From AC-50 sp035640455 (lineage in GTDB: Bacteria > Actinomycetota > Thermoleophilia > Gaiellales > Gaiellaceae): a stretch of 15,485 bases of DNA. Each line of letters opens with the position of its first letter. The stretch's first letter is position 1. The notes under the pieces were generated by a model that had not been told where the DNA came from, ran no database searches, and saw nothing but the letters and a program-made list of their open reading frames with translations. The translations under genes and the position numbers were made by a program. The stretch lies in contig DASQWB010000095.1 in the NCBI GenBank assembly GCA_035640455.1, positions 1 through 15,485 on the forward strand. Direction: 5' to 3'. Positions 1 through 5,459 of the stretch are shown in pieces.

Positions 1-264
1 CCCCCGGAAGTACTTCTGCGCGACGATGTTCGTGGCCGTCTGCGACCAGAACTTCGGGAACTCGACGCCCTTCTGCTCGAAGACCGGCTTGTCCTTGCCG
101 GGGATGTAGGCGTCGCGCTCCTCCCACTCGACCTCCTCGTATGGATCGCGGCCGGGAATCGTGAAATAGCGCTTGACGCCGAGGCTCGCGGCCTCGTCCA
201 CGACGACGTTCACGAGCTCGTCCGAGCCGGTTTCGGGGGTCTGGATCTCACGAGCAGCCGCCAT
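1..264 (-). CDS. nrdJ: Adenosylcobalamin-dependent (class II) ribonucleotide reductase, N-terminal fragment
   Basis: This is the first 88 codons of a gene that continues past the left edge. Class II ribonucleotide reductase reduces ribonucleotides to deoxyribonucleotides with an adenosylcobalamin radical in the cytoplasm. Recognition rests on the N-terminal block rich in DPYEEVEWEERDA, followed by FEQKGVEFPKFWSQTATNIV and KYFRG, which I recognise as the start of the long NrdJ family; the EVEWE and FEQKGVEFP...WSQ(T/M)A(T/S)N pattern is characteristic. The ATG start (complement of 262-264) has a strong Shine-Dalgarno GGAGGAG about 4 nt upstream. The active-site cysteines and cobalamin-binding parts lie outside the window. 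The 83-nt leader up to the next gene is too short for a cobalamin riboswitch and shows no B12-box-like sequence. The gene may be read with the upstream minus-strand gene ending at 348, but the gap leaves room for its own promoter. Confidence 0.9.
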   Translation of the reverse strand, partial: MAAAREIQTPETGSDELVNVVVDEAASLGVKRYFTIPGRDPYEEVEWEERDAYIPGKDKPVFEQKGVEFPKFWSQTATNIVAQKYFRG

Positions 265-347
265 GCCTCTCCTCCAAAGAAGGTTATCCGGGGGCGCCCT
301 CCCTGCAGGCGCGGACTAGGCAATTTAGGGGGTGGCCCGGACGGAGC

Positions 348-872
348 TTAGCGGTGGTCGCGCGGTCCCTCGGCGGGAGCCGGAGCGGGCATCACGCGGC
401 GAGCCTGGATGCGTCGCGCGACGAAGCTGCCGCCGGCGGCAGCGAGGAGGAGGAACGCGATTCCCGCGAGGACGAGCAGCGGGAGCGGCACGGAGTCCGC
501 GTTCGAGGGGCCGATCTTGTCGATCAGCCGCGAGATGAGCCCCTTCGGCGGCTCCTTCGGGTCGTTGCTGAAGATGACGGGCGCGGCGTTGCGCTTGCCG
601 GTGCCCGGCGGGTCGTCCTTGTGCCGGAGCCGGTCGAGCATTGCGCGCTGGATCTCGTCGGCCGCGTCGGCGTAGGCCTGGACGTCCGCGGGGAGGTGCT
701 GCTTCGCCTGCTCGTAGCACGGGATCGGGTAGGTGCCGTCGATCCGGCCGTCGTGGTACCAGTCGCTGATCACGAGCTTCCAGCACGGCGTGCCGGCCGA
801 GGCGGGTGCCGCTGCGATCGAGAGGGCCAGCGTCGCCGCCAGCGTGGTGAGGAGAAGGAAAAGCTTCAGCAC
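348..872 (-). CDS. Small secreted, C-terminally membrane-anchored protein of unknown function
   Basis: The 174-residue protein has a signal peptide (hydrophobic residues 3-22, probable cleavage after ASA at 24-26). An external domain of about 100 residues follows, then a C-terminal transmembrane helix (about 129-149) and a basic, Pro/Ala-rich cytoplasmic tail. The external domain has just two cysteines, C30 and C52, flanking an aromatic acidic stretch (CWKLVISDWYHDG ... YPIPCYEQAKQ), so one disulfide is likely. Residues 60-85 look helical and charged. I do not recognise the family and give no function. The start is a GTG at 870-872. There is no Shine-Dalgarno, but a TACGAT hexamer lies 5 nt upstream, which suggests leaderless transcription. 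It lies 83 nt upstream of nrdJ on the same strand; that proximity alone does not show a shared function. Confidence 0.8.
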   Translation of the reverse strand: MLKLFLLLTTLAATLALSIAAAPASAGTPCWKLVISDWYHDGRIDGTYPIPCYEQAKQHLPADVQAYADAADEIQRAMLDRLRHKDDPPGTGKRNAAPVIFSNDPKEPPKGLISRLIDKIGPSNADSVPLPLLVLAGIAFLLLAAAGGSFVARRIQARRVMPAPAPAEGPRDHR

Positions 873-877
873 GCGCG

Positions 878-883
878 ATCGTA
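878..883 (-). promoter_or_regulatory. Candidate -10 element of the secreted-protein gene
   Basis: Read on the minus strand this is TACGAT, a 4/6 match to TATAAT, ending 5 nt before the GTG start at 872. There is no convincing -35 hexamer at 16-18 nt and no Shine-Dalgarno. Transcription would begin at or next to the start codon, giving a leaderless mRNA. Prediction only. Confidence 0.4.
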
Positions 884-1020
884 GAGAACGGTTCGGCTCC
901 CCTGCCCCGTGACCTGCGTGCGTGAACCATCGCCGGCCGGCGGGGAAGGAGACCTGCGGAGTCTCGCCAAGCGCCGTGAGGCTCGGGTAATTGGGCTGTA
1001 AGGCGTTTGTGAAGTGGAGC
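884..1020. other. Divergent intergenic region with a 12-bp palindrome between two direct repeats
   Basis: This divergent region separates the minus gene starting at 872 from the plus gene starting at 1033. It contains the perfect palindrome CGCCGGCCGGCG at 931-942. An 8-nt direct repeat GACCTGCG flanks it at 911-918 and 951-958, with copies spaced exactly 40 nt. It could be a regulator-binding site, but GC-rich palindromes arise easily in such DNA. No ORF with convincing coding character lies here. Confidence 0.3.
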
Positions 1021-1026
1021 TAGGGT
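1021..1026 (+). promoter_or_regulatory. Candidate -10 element for the 91-residue protein gene
   Basis: TAGGGT ends exactly 6 nt before the ATG at 1033. No Shine-Dalgarno precedes that ATG, so the predicted transcript is leaderless. The same hexamer with the same 6-nt spacing recurs before the gene at 3507. A -35 element is not clear; TTGGGC at 991-996 is too far away (24-nt spacer). Confidence 0.45.
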
Positions 1027-1032
1027 CTCGGG

Positions 1033-1308
1033 ATGGCATTCCTCCTCACGCGCATCAACGTCGGCGACTACGACGCCTGGAAGCCGCTGTTCGACCAGGA
1101 CGTGCCCCAGGCCCGCGCGGCGGCGAAGGGGTACCGGATCTTCCGGAGCGTTGACGACCCCGGCGAGGTGTTCGTGCTCGTCGAGTTCGGCTCGGCGGAC
1201 GACGCCATTCAGGGACGCGAGCGGCTGCTCGGCTCGGGGGTGCTCGACCGCTTCTCGGACAAGTCGGGCCCGACGCTCGTCGAGGTCGCCGAGGCCGTCG
1301 GCTACTGA
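1033..1308 (+). CDS. Small antibiotic-biosynthesis-monooxygenase-like protein (dimeric alpha/beta barrel fold)
   Basis: The 91-residue cytoplasmic protein has no signal or membrane segment. Its pattern fits the ferredoxin-like dimeric alpha/beta barrel group that includes ABM-type monooxygenases: a first strand FLLTRINV, a helix opening with DYDAWKPLFDQD, a strand around GYRIFRSVDDPGEVFVLVEF and a second helix around SADDAIQGRERL. Family members range from small-molecule monooxygenases to proteins with no known reaction, and no catalytic residue here lets me name a substrate. The ATG at 1033 is chosen because TAGGGT lies 6 nt before it and no upstream start has a ribosome-binding site. The next plus-strand gene begins 53 nt after the stop and seems to have its own promoter. 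Confidence 0.75.
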   Translation: MAFLLTRINVGDYDAWKPLFDQDVPQARAAAKGYRIFRSVDDPGEVFVLVEFGSADDAIQGRERLLGSGVLDRFSDKSGPTLVEVAEAVGY

Positions 1309-1324
1309 CGCCCGACCTGCCGCC

Positions 1325-1353
1325 TTCGGACCGACAGACGGCCGTGGTAGCTT
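1325..1353 (+). promoter_or_regulatory. Candidate promoter of the O-antigen ligase-like gene
   Basis: A -35-like TTCGGA (1325-1330), a 17-nt spacer and a -10-like TAGCTT (1348-1353) end 8 nt before the ATG at 1362. There is no Shine-Dalgarno between the -10 and the ATG. The spacing predicts a 5' leader of zero to about two bases. Confidence 0.4.
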
Positions 1354-1361
1354 CAACCGCC

Positions 1362-3392
1362 ATGCGCGCGGCTGCGGAAGTCGCGGCCCCGCGGCTCCGC
1401 TCGATCCCATTCAGGGCCGGCACCGTCGCCGGCGGCGCGACGGTGCTCCTCTTCTGGGCGCTCTTCTTCGGCGGCGGCTCGCGTGACCTCTCGATGTCGT
1501 GGCTCGGGACGGCGACGGTGCTCGCTGCGGCGGCGGCGATCGCGGCAGCGTTGCTCGGCGTCCTGCCGTGGCCCGAGCTCGACCAGGCCGCGATCGCCTT
1601 CGTCGTCCTCGCCGGGCTCTTCGTGCTCTGGAACGGCGCCTCGATCGCATGGTCGCTCGACCCCGACCGCTCGTGGGCGTACACGAACCGTGGGCTCGCC
1701 TACCTCGCCTTCGCCTGCCTCGGGCTCTTCGTCGGCACGATCGTGCCGCGCGCGCCGCGCGCCGCGGCGAGCGCCTTCGCCGTCTTCCTCGCGGGCGTGC
1801 TCGGCTGGGCGCTGCTCGGCAAGGTCGTGCCGTCGCTCTTCCCGGACGGCGGCCGGCTCGCCCGACTCCGCTCGCCGATTGGCTACTGGAACGCGCTCGC
1901 GCTGCTCGCGGACTGCGCGGTCGCGAGCGGCCTGTGGCTCGCCGCGCGGAAGGAGCACCGGCACGCCGTGCGCGTCGCCGGGGTCGTCCTCCTCTACGCG
2001 GCCGTCGTCTCGATCCTCCTCGCGTACTCGCGCGCGGGCGTGCTGGTGGCGGTCGCCGTCGTCGCGATCTGGCTCGCGCTGCGGCCGGAGCGCCTCGAGA
2101 GCCTCGCTGCCGCCGGGCTCGCCGCTGTTGCGGGCGGGGCGATCGCCGGCTGGGCGGTGACGCGGCCCGGGATCGCCCACGACGTGCAGCCGTACTCGAC
2201 CCGCCTCCACGACGGGGCGATCTTCGGCGTCGTCTTCCTCGTCGGCGCTTTGATCGTCGCCGTCGCCGCTGCCTCGCTGCTGCGCGCCGACGCCGAGACG
2301 CCGCTCTCCCCCGAGCGGCGGACCGAGCTCGTCCGAATCTCGCTCGTCGCGGTCGGCGTCCTCGCCGTCCTCCTCTTCGCCGGCTCGACGATCAAGGCCG
2401 GCGGGCCCGGCTCCTGGCTCGACGCGCGCGTGCACGAGTTCACGAGCAACGTAGGCGTCTCCGAAACGCCCGGCCGCGTCACGAGCTTCAGCTCGAACCA
2501 CCGCTGGGCGTGGTGGAAGGAGTCGTGGAGCTCGTTCCTCGACCGCCCGCTCGAGGGCACCGGCGCGGGCTCGTTCGTGCTCGTCCACCGCCCGCGCCGC
2601 TCGACGTCGCTCGACGTGACGACCGAGCCGCACAACGTGCCGCTCCAGTTCCTCGGCGAGACGGGGCTCGTCGGCTTCCTGCTCCTCGGCGGGGCGGCGG
2701 TGGCGGCGGCGCTCGCGATCCGCGCGACGCTGAGGCGGCTCGACGGCGACGACCGCCCGGCGGCGCTGGCGCTCGCGCTCGCCGCGGTCGCGTATCTCCT
2801 CTGGTCGGTCGTCGACTTCGACTGGGACTTCGTAGCGGTGACCGGGCCGACCTTCTTCCTGGTCGGCGTGCTGCTCGCGGCGGGCCGGCCGAGCCGCCTG
2901 CGCCGCGGCGCAGTGGCGCGGAGGCCGCTGTCGGCGACGGGGGCGGTGCTCGTCGCGCTCGCGGCCGCGCTCTCGCTGCTCAGCCCGTGGTTCTCGCAGC
3001 AGCGGCTCGAGGCGAGCCTCGTCGCCTACCAGCACCGGAACTTCGGCGCGGCGCTCGCCGCGGCCCGCGACGCGCACTCGTACGACCCGCTCGCGCTCGA
3101 GCCGCTCCTCTGGTGGGCGGGCCTCGAGGGCGCGACGGGCAACCTGCCCGAGGCGAAGCGGCTCTACGGCAAGGCGGTTCGCCTCAAGCCGAAGGACGCC
3201 GAGGCCTGGTTCCAGTTCGGCGAGTTCGAGCTCAAGGTGGACTGCTTCCCGGCTCGCGCGTACCAGTATCTGAACCGCTCGTACACGCTCGACCCGTTCG
3301 GGCCGACGAGCCGAAAGGGTGGGCCACTCGACCAGGCACGACGGCTCGTGAACATCTCGAGGGAGAAGCCCCGCCGCGCCCGTTGCGGCTGA
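1362..3392 (+). CDS. O-antigen ligase/polymerase-like membrane protein (Wzy_C) with C-terminal TPR-like repeats
   Basis: The 676-residue polytopic protein probably ligates or polymerises a lipid-linked surface glycan outside the membrane. The N-terminal 320 residues contain many hydrophobic helices, including one with the LAYSRAG motif typical of the family. A periplasmic loop (about 366-440) carries HRWAWWKESWSSF, GTGAGSFVLVHRP and EPHNVPLQFLGETGLVGF, matching the Wzy_C pattern of a Gly-rich turn, a conserved His and an E-x-G-x-x-G motif. More helices follow. The external C-terminal part (about 547-650) has TPR-like helix pairs, such as GNLPEAKRLYGKAVRLKPKD followed by AEAWFQFGEFEL. The TPR part may bind a partner or substrate. 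The start is the ATG at 1362, just after a leaderless-type promoter; a GTG at 1344 in the same frame is less likely because it precedes that -10. The exact sugar substrate cannot be told from sequence. Confidence 0.85.
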   Translation: MRAAAEVAAPRLRSIPFRAGTVAGGATVLLFWALFFGGGSRDLSMSWLGTATVLAAAAAIAAALLGVLPWPELDQAAIAFVVLAGLFVLWNGASIAWSLDPDRSWAYTNRGLAYLAFACLGLFVGTIVPRAPRAAASAFAVFLAGVLGWALLGKVVPSLFPDGGRLARLRSPIGYWNALALLADCAVASGLWLAARKEHRHAVRVAGVVLLYAAVVSILLAYSRAGVLVAVAVVAIWLALRPERLESLAAAGLAAVAGGAIAGWAVTRPGIAHDVQPYSTRLHDGAIFGVVFLVGALIVAVAAASLLRADAETPLSPERRTELVRISLVAVGVLAVLLFAGSTIKAGGPGSWLDARVHEFTSNVGVSETPGRVTSFSSNHRWAWWKESWSSFLDRPLEGTGAGSFVLVHRPRRSTSLDVTTEPHNVPLQFLGETGLVGFLLLGGAAVAAALAIRATLRRLDGDDRPAALALALAAVAYLLWSVVDFDWDFVAVTGPTFFLVGVLLAAGRPSRLRRGAVARRPLSATGAVLVALAAALSLLSPWFSQQRLEASLVAYQHRNFGAALAAARDAHSYDPLALEPLLWWAGLEGATGNLPEAKRLYGKAVRLKPKDAEAWFQFGEFELKVDCFPARAYQYLNRSYTLDPFGPTSRKGGPLDQARRLVNISREKPRRARCG

Positions 3393-3471
3393 GCTGTCTC
3401 GTCCGGACCAGGCCAATTTGGCGAATTGACGGGGCGGCGTTAGCGCGCGGATCATGAGCGCCGATGTTGCA
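3393..3471. other. Intergenic stretch with a short inverted repeat
   Basis: This stretch holds an 11-nt inverted repeat, GCCAA-T-TTGGC, at 3412-3422, which is AT-richer than the surroundings. TTGACG at 3426-3431 resembles a -35 element but has no good -10 at the right distance. No strong terminator is visible for the preceding gene. Confidence 0.3.
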
Positions 3472-3500
3472 TTGGCGGCACGTAAGTCATGCTCTAGGGT
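3472..3500 (+). promoter_or_regulatory. Candidate leaderless promoter for the small membrane protein gene
   Basis: TTGGCG (3472-3477), a 17-nt spacer and TAGGGT (3495-3500) are followed by 6 nt and then the GTG start at 3507. This is one of the best-formed promoters in the window. Its -10 and its distance to the start codon are identical to those before the gene at 1033. Confidence 0.5.
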
Positions 3501-3506
3501 TCGGCC

Positions 3507-3878
3507 GTGCGGCGGCTGGTTTCCGCGAGTCGATGGATCTCTATCGTCGGCCTTGCCGTCGGTATCTTTTTCCTGCTCTTTCGCTTTTTCGTCGATGGTC
3601 GCTCACTCTTCCGCGCCTTCGTCGAGGCGGCGACCGCAAGCTTCGCGGCGATGGTCGTCGGAGGCGTGGCACATCGCTTCTGGGGCGGCGCGCAAGTGGT
3701 GGAGGCGAGCGCCGGCCCGAGCGGGGCGGCGGTGAGGTTCATCCGATCTGCAAGGCCGCCTGTCCGCGACCTCGCCGAGGATTGGCTTGGAGACCTGGAG
3801 CTGATCAACAAACGACTGCTCGCGCTCGAGAAGGCGGTAGACGAGCTCCGAGCGGCCCAACCGCCTGCCGACGTCTGA
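3507..3878 (+). CDS. Small membrane protein with two hydrophobic helices and a C-terminal coiled coil
   Basis: The 123-residue protein has a short basic start (MRRLVSASRW) and a first hydrophobic helix at about 11-28. A second, weaker hydrophobic segment (about 40-57) includes AAMVVGGVAHRFWGG. A soluble C-terminal half ends in a heptad-like helix, roughly 95-116 (LELINKRLLALEKAVDELRAA). I do not recognise a family. The gene is less GC-rich than its neighbours, with runs of T in the first membrane segment, although hydrophobic codons explain part of that. Its GTG start is set by the promoter ending 6 nt before it. The next small gene starts 38 nt after its stop, so the two may form a pair. Confidence 0.65.
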   Translation: MRRLVSASRWISIVGLAVGIFFLLFRFFVDGRSLFRAFVEAATASFAAMVVGGVAHRFWGGAQVVEASAGPSGAAVRFIRSARPPVRDLAEDWLGDLELINKRLLALEKAVDELRAAQPPADV

Positions 3879-3900
3879 GAGTAAACTTCGGTTCTTACTC
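3879..3900 (+). terminator. Weak hairpin with a TTCG loop between two small genes
   Basis: GAGTAA (3879-3884) pairs with TTACTC (3895-3900). Inside, AC and GT close a TTCG tetraloop, a C(UUCG)G arrangement known to be very stable in RNA, with a two-base bulge. It starts right after the TGA at 3876-3878. There is no U-tract, so it could be an attenuator, an RNA-stability element or chance. Confidence 0.3.
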
Positions 3901-3916
3901 CCGGACGGAGAGACCG

Positions 3917-4123
3917 ATGTGGCGTCGGAGAAGGGACAGGCAAGGGACGCGCGCGGTGCTGTCGCGAAACGAGGCGTCGCCAGAAGAGAAGTACGAGGAG
4001 TTCGCGCGCGAGATCGACCGCCTGCGCACGCGGGTCGACGAGACGCTGGACGAGCTGGAAGAGATCGCGGCCGGGATCGACGGCGACGCAGCGCGCGAGA
4101 AGGAAGAGCGGGAGGCGAGCTAG
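3917..4123 (+). CDS. Small highly charged coiled-coil protein
   Basis: The 68-residue protein has an arginine-rich start (MWRRRRDRQGTR). From about residue 20 to 68 it is almost purely charged and helical, with heptad spacing in EEFAREIDRLRTRVDETLDELEEIA. It has no cysteine, no membrane segment and no recognised domain. The ATG at 3917 is chosen because GGAGAG lies 5 nt upstream, a good Shine-Dalgarno, and because the coiled coil is complete from there. The gene starts 38 nt after the small membrane protein gene, which also ends in a predicted coiled coil, so an interaction is possible but unproven. Its TAG overlaps the stop of the convergent LytR_C gene. Confidence 0.55.
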   Translation: MWRRRRDRQGTRAVLSRNEASPEEKYEEFAREIDRLRTRVDETLDELEEIAAGIDGDAAREKEEREAS

Positions 4124-4128
4124 CTCGC
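4115..4128. repeat. 14-bp perfect palindrome containing both convergent stop codons
   Basis: GCGAGCTAGCTCGC reads the same on both strands. The plus gene stops with TAG at 4121-4123 and the minus gene with TAG at 4120-4122. Both proteins therefore end in Ala-Ser, encoded by the same palindrome. It has no loop and no U-tract, so it is not a classical terminator. Confidence 0.7.
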
Positions 4129-4632
4129 GCCGAGCACGAGGGCGAGGTGCGCGCCCTGGAGCTGTGACCGGCGCAGGCCGTCGAGCGGCGTGACGATCCG
4201 GATCCGCGCGTCGCGCGCGAGGCGCACAGCCTCGGGGCGGAAGCCGGGCCGGTACATGACGACGCTCCGGCCGTAGGTCCTCCGCGGCGCGTTGCCGACG
4301 CCGCCGATCATGTAGCCGAGCCCGCGCACGTGCTCCGCCTCGGCGGCCGCGGCGCCGGTGCGGCCGTTCCCGTTCAGGACGAGGACGGAGGTTTCGCCGC
4401 GGGTGAGAGTTGGCTGCTCCGGCTTCGGCTTCGCCGCTCGCTTCGCCAGCGCGGGCGCGAGCACCTTCGCCGTCGCCTCGCGCCGGACGTGCCGACCGAG
4501 CGCGGGCGCGACGAGGACGATCCCCGCGACGAGGAGGACGACGAGCTCGACCGCGGCGACCGCCGCGGCGATGATCGCGCGGGTCCGCCAAGGGTGCGCG
4601 AGGTCGAGCGGCTGCGAGATGGAGTGCTCCAC
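4120..4632 (-). CDS. Membrane-anchored LytR C-terminal (LytR_C) domain protein
   Basis: The 170-residue protein has a short cytoplasmic start, one transmembrane helix (about 19-45), a Lys/Pro/Ala linker to about residue 80 and then an external LytR_C-like domain (82-168). That domain shows the family pattern: the strand SVLVLNGNGRTGAA, a helix, a loop with GLGYMIGGVGNAPRRTYGRSVVMYRPG, and a final DGL...GAHLALVLG strand. LytR_C domains often follow the catalytic LCP domain of enzymes that attach glycopolymers to the wall. Here the LCP domain is absent, so the protein probably binds or positions something in the envelope and lacks transferase activity. The start is a GTG (complement of 4630-4632) without a clear Shine-Dalgarno, and no in-frame alternative looks better. 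CATAAA at 4657-4662 on the minus strand could be a -10, but no -35 supports it. Confidence 0.8.
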   Translation of the reverse strand: MEHSISQPLDLAHPWRTRAIIAAAVAAVELVVLLVAGIVLVAPALGRHVRREATAKVLAPALAKRAAKPKPEQPTLTRGETSVLVLNGNGRTGAAAAEAEHVRGLGYMIGGVGNAPRRTYGRSVVMYRPGFRPEAVRLARDARIRIVTPLDGLRRSQLQGAHLALVLGAS

Positions 4633-4703
4633 GGCGGACCGCCAGATTCGCGCCGGTTTATGCGGATCCTTCTACCCAGGCGCGTCGACCGGTCGGTTCA
4701 GAC

Positions 4704-4728
4704 GGATGTGCGGGAAACCCGCACATCC
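4704..4728 (-). terminator. Perfect 11-bp hairpin downstream of the ABC operon
   Basis: GGATGTGCGGG (4704-4714) and CCCGCACATCC (4718-4728) are perfectly complementary around an AAA loop. It lies about 45 nt past the end of the ATPase gene and upstream of the LytR_C gene on the same strand. There is no long U-tract. It is a likely transcription stop or mRNA 3'-end stabiliser, and could alternatively be an operator. Confidence 0.55.
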
Positions 4729-4729
4729 T

Positions 4730-4757
4730 GAGGTCGGCGCCGCAAGCGGCGCCTCAG
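4730..4757 (-). terminator. Second GC-rich hairpin next to the first
   Basis: GGCGCCG (4736-4742) pairs with CGGCGCC (4747-4753) around CAAG. The stem can be extended by CTGA and TCAG at its base with a small internal loop. It starts within 20 nt after the ATPase stop codon on the minus strand. Together with the adjoining hairpin it looks like a tandem terminator for the propeller/ABC operon. Confidence 0.5.
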
Positions 4758-4772
4758 TCGCGCTCCTCCTCC

Positions 4773-5459
4773 TCAGTCGCCGTCCTCGATCCGGCCGTCG
4801 TGGATGCGGACGATCGAGTCGCACCGTCCCGCGACGACCGGGTCGTGCGTCGCCACGAGCACCGTCGCTCCTCGCTCGTCGCGGAGCCGGAGCAGTAAGT
4901 CCATGATCTCCTCGCTCGTCCGCGAGTCGAGGTTGCCGGTCGGCTCGTCCGCGAGCACGAGGATCGGATCGTTCACGAGCGCCCGTGCGATCGCCACCCG
5001 CTGTTGCTCGCCGCCGGAAAGACGCGACGGCAGCGAATCGCCTCGCCCCGCGAGGCCCACCGCGGCGAGAAGCTCCTCCGCCCGCTCGCGCGGGTCGAAG
5101 CGCGGCTTGAAGGGCAGGAGCGGCGCGGCGACGTTGTCCGCGGCCGACAGAGCCGCGAGGAGGTGGAAACGCTGGAAGACGAAGCCGATCCGTCGCCGGT
5201 AGCGCGTCCGCTCTTTCGGCGACTGCTTCGTGAGTTCCACGTCGCCGACACGAATCGTCCCCTCGTCCGGCACGTCCATCGCTCCGATCACGTGGAGCAG
5301 CGTCGACTTCCCGGATCCCGAAGGCCCCATGACGGCGGTGACGGTCCCGGAGTCGATCCTGAGGCGAACGTCCTCGAGGGCCGTGAGGACGCCTCCGTCT
5401 CCGATCGCGTACCGCTTGCTGACGCCGTCGACCTCGACGAGCCGCTGCTCGCTACTCAT
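4773..5459 (-). CDS. ABC transporter ATPase of the LolD/MacB (FtsE-like) family
   Basis: This 228-residue cytoplasmic ATPase powers the permease encoded just upstream. All motifs are intact: Walker A GPSGSGKST (45-53), Q-loop Q96 in IGFVFQRFHL, signature LSGGEQQR (147-154), Walker B ILVLADEP (166-173) with catalytic Glu172, D-loop and switch H205. The fold and TGNLD after Walker B are typical of the MacB/LolD/FtsE group, which drives mechanical conformational change in FtsX-type permeases rather than classical substrate passage. The ATG at 5457-5459 overlaps the end of the permease gene by 8 nt, indicating translational coupling; an in-frame TTG three codons upstream is less likely. The gene is followed by two hairpins. 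Confidence 0.92.
   Translation of the reverse strand: MSSEQRLVEVDGVSKRYAIGDGGVLTALEDVRLRIDSGTVTAVMGPSGSGKSTLLHVIGAMDVPDEGTIRVGDVELTKQSPKERTRYRRRIGFVFQRFHLLAALSAADNVAAPLLPFKPRFDPRERAEELLAAVGLAGRGDSLPSRLSGGEQQRVAIARALVNDPILVLADEPTGNLDSRTSEEIMDLLLRLRDERGATVLVATHDPVVAGRCDSIVRIHDGRIEDGD

Noticed and set aside
265..347. Cobalamin riboswitch or NrdR boxes before nrdJ
   Set aside because: The 83-nt gap is too short for a B12 riboswitch, and I see no B12-box-like or NrdR-like tandem inverted sequence.
3426..3454. A promoter starting with TTGACG at 3426-3431 and a short gene starting at the ATG at 3454
   Set aside because: The -10 position at the right spacing reads GGATCA, a poor match, and the ORF from 3454 has no good coding pattern and overlaps the better-supported gene at 3507.
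1353..3455. A 700-residue minus-strand open frame opposite the O-antigen ligase-like gene
   Set aside because: Its translation is an Arg/Glu/Asp/Ala-rich low-complexity string with no fold-like pattern. It is the reverse-strand shadow of a GC-rich gene with clear membrane helices and family motifs on the plus strand.
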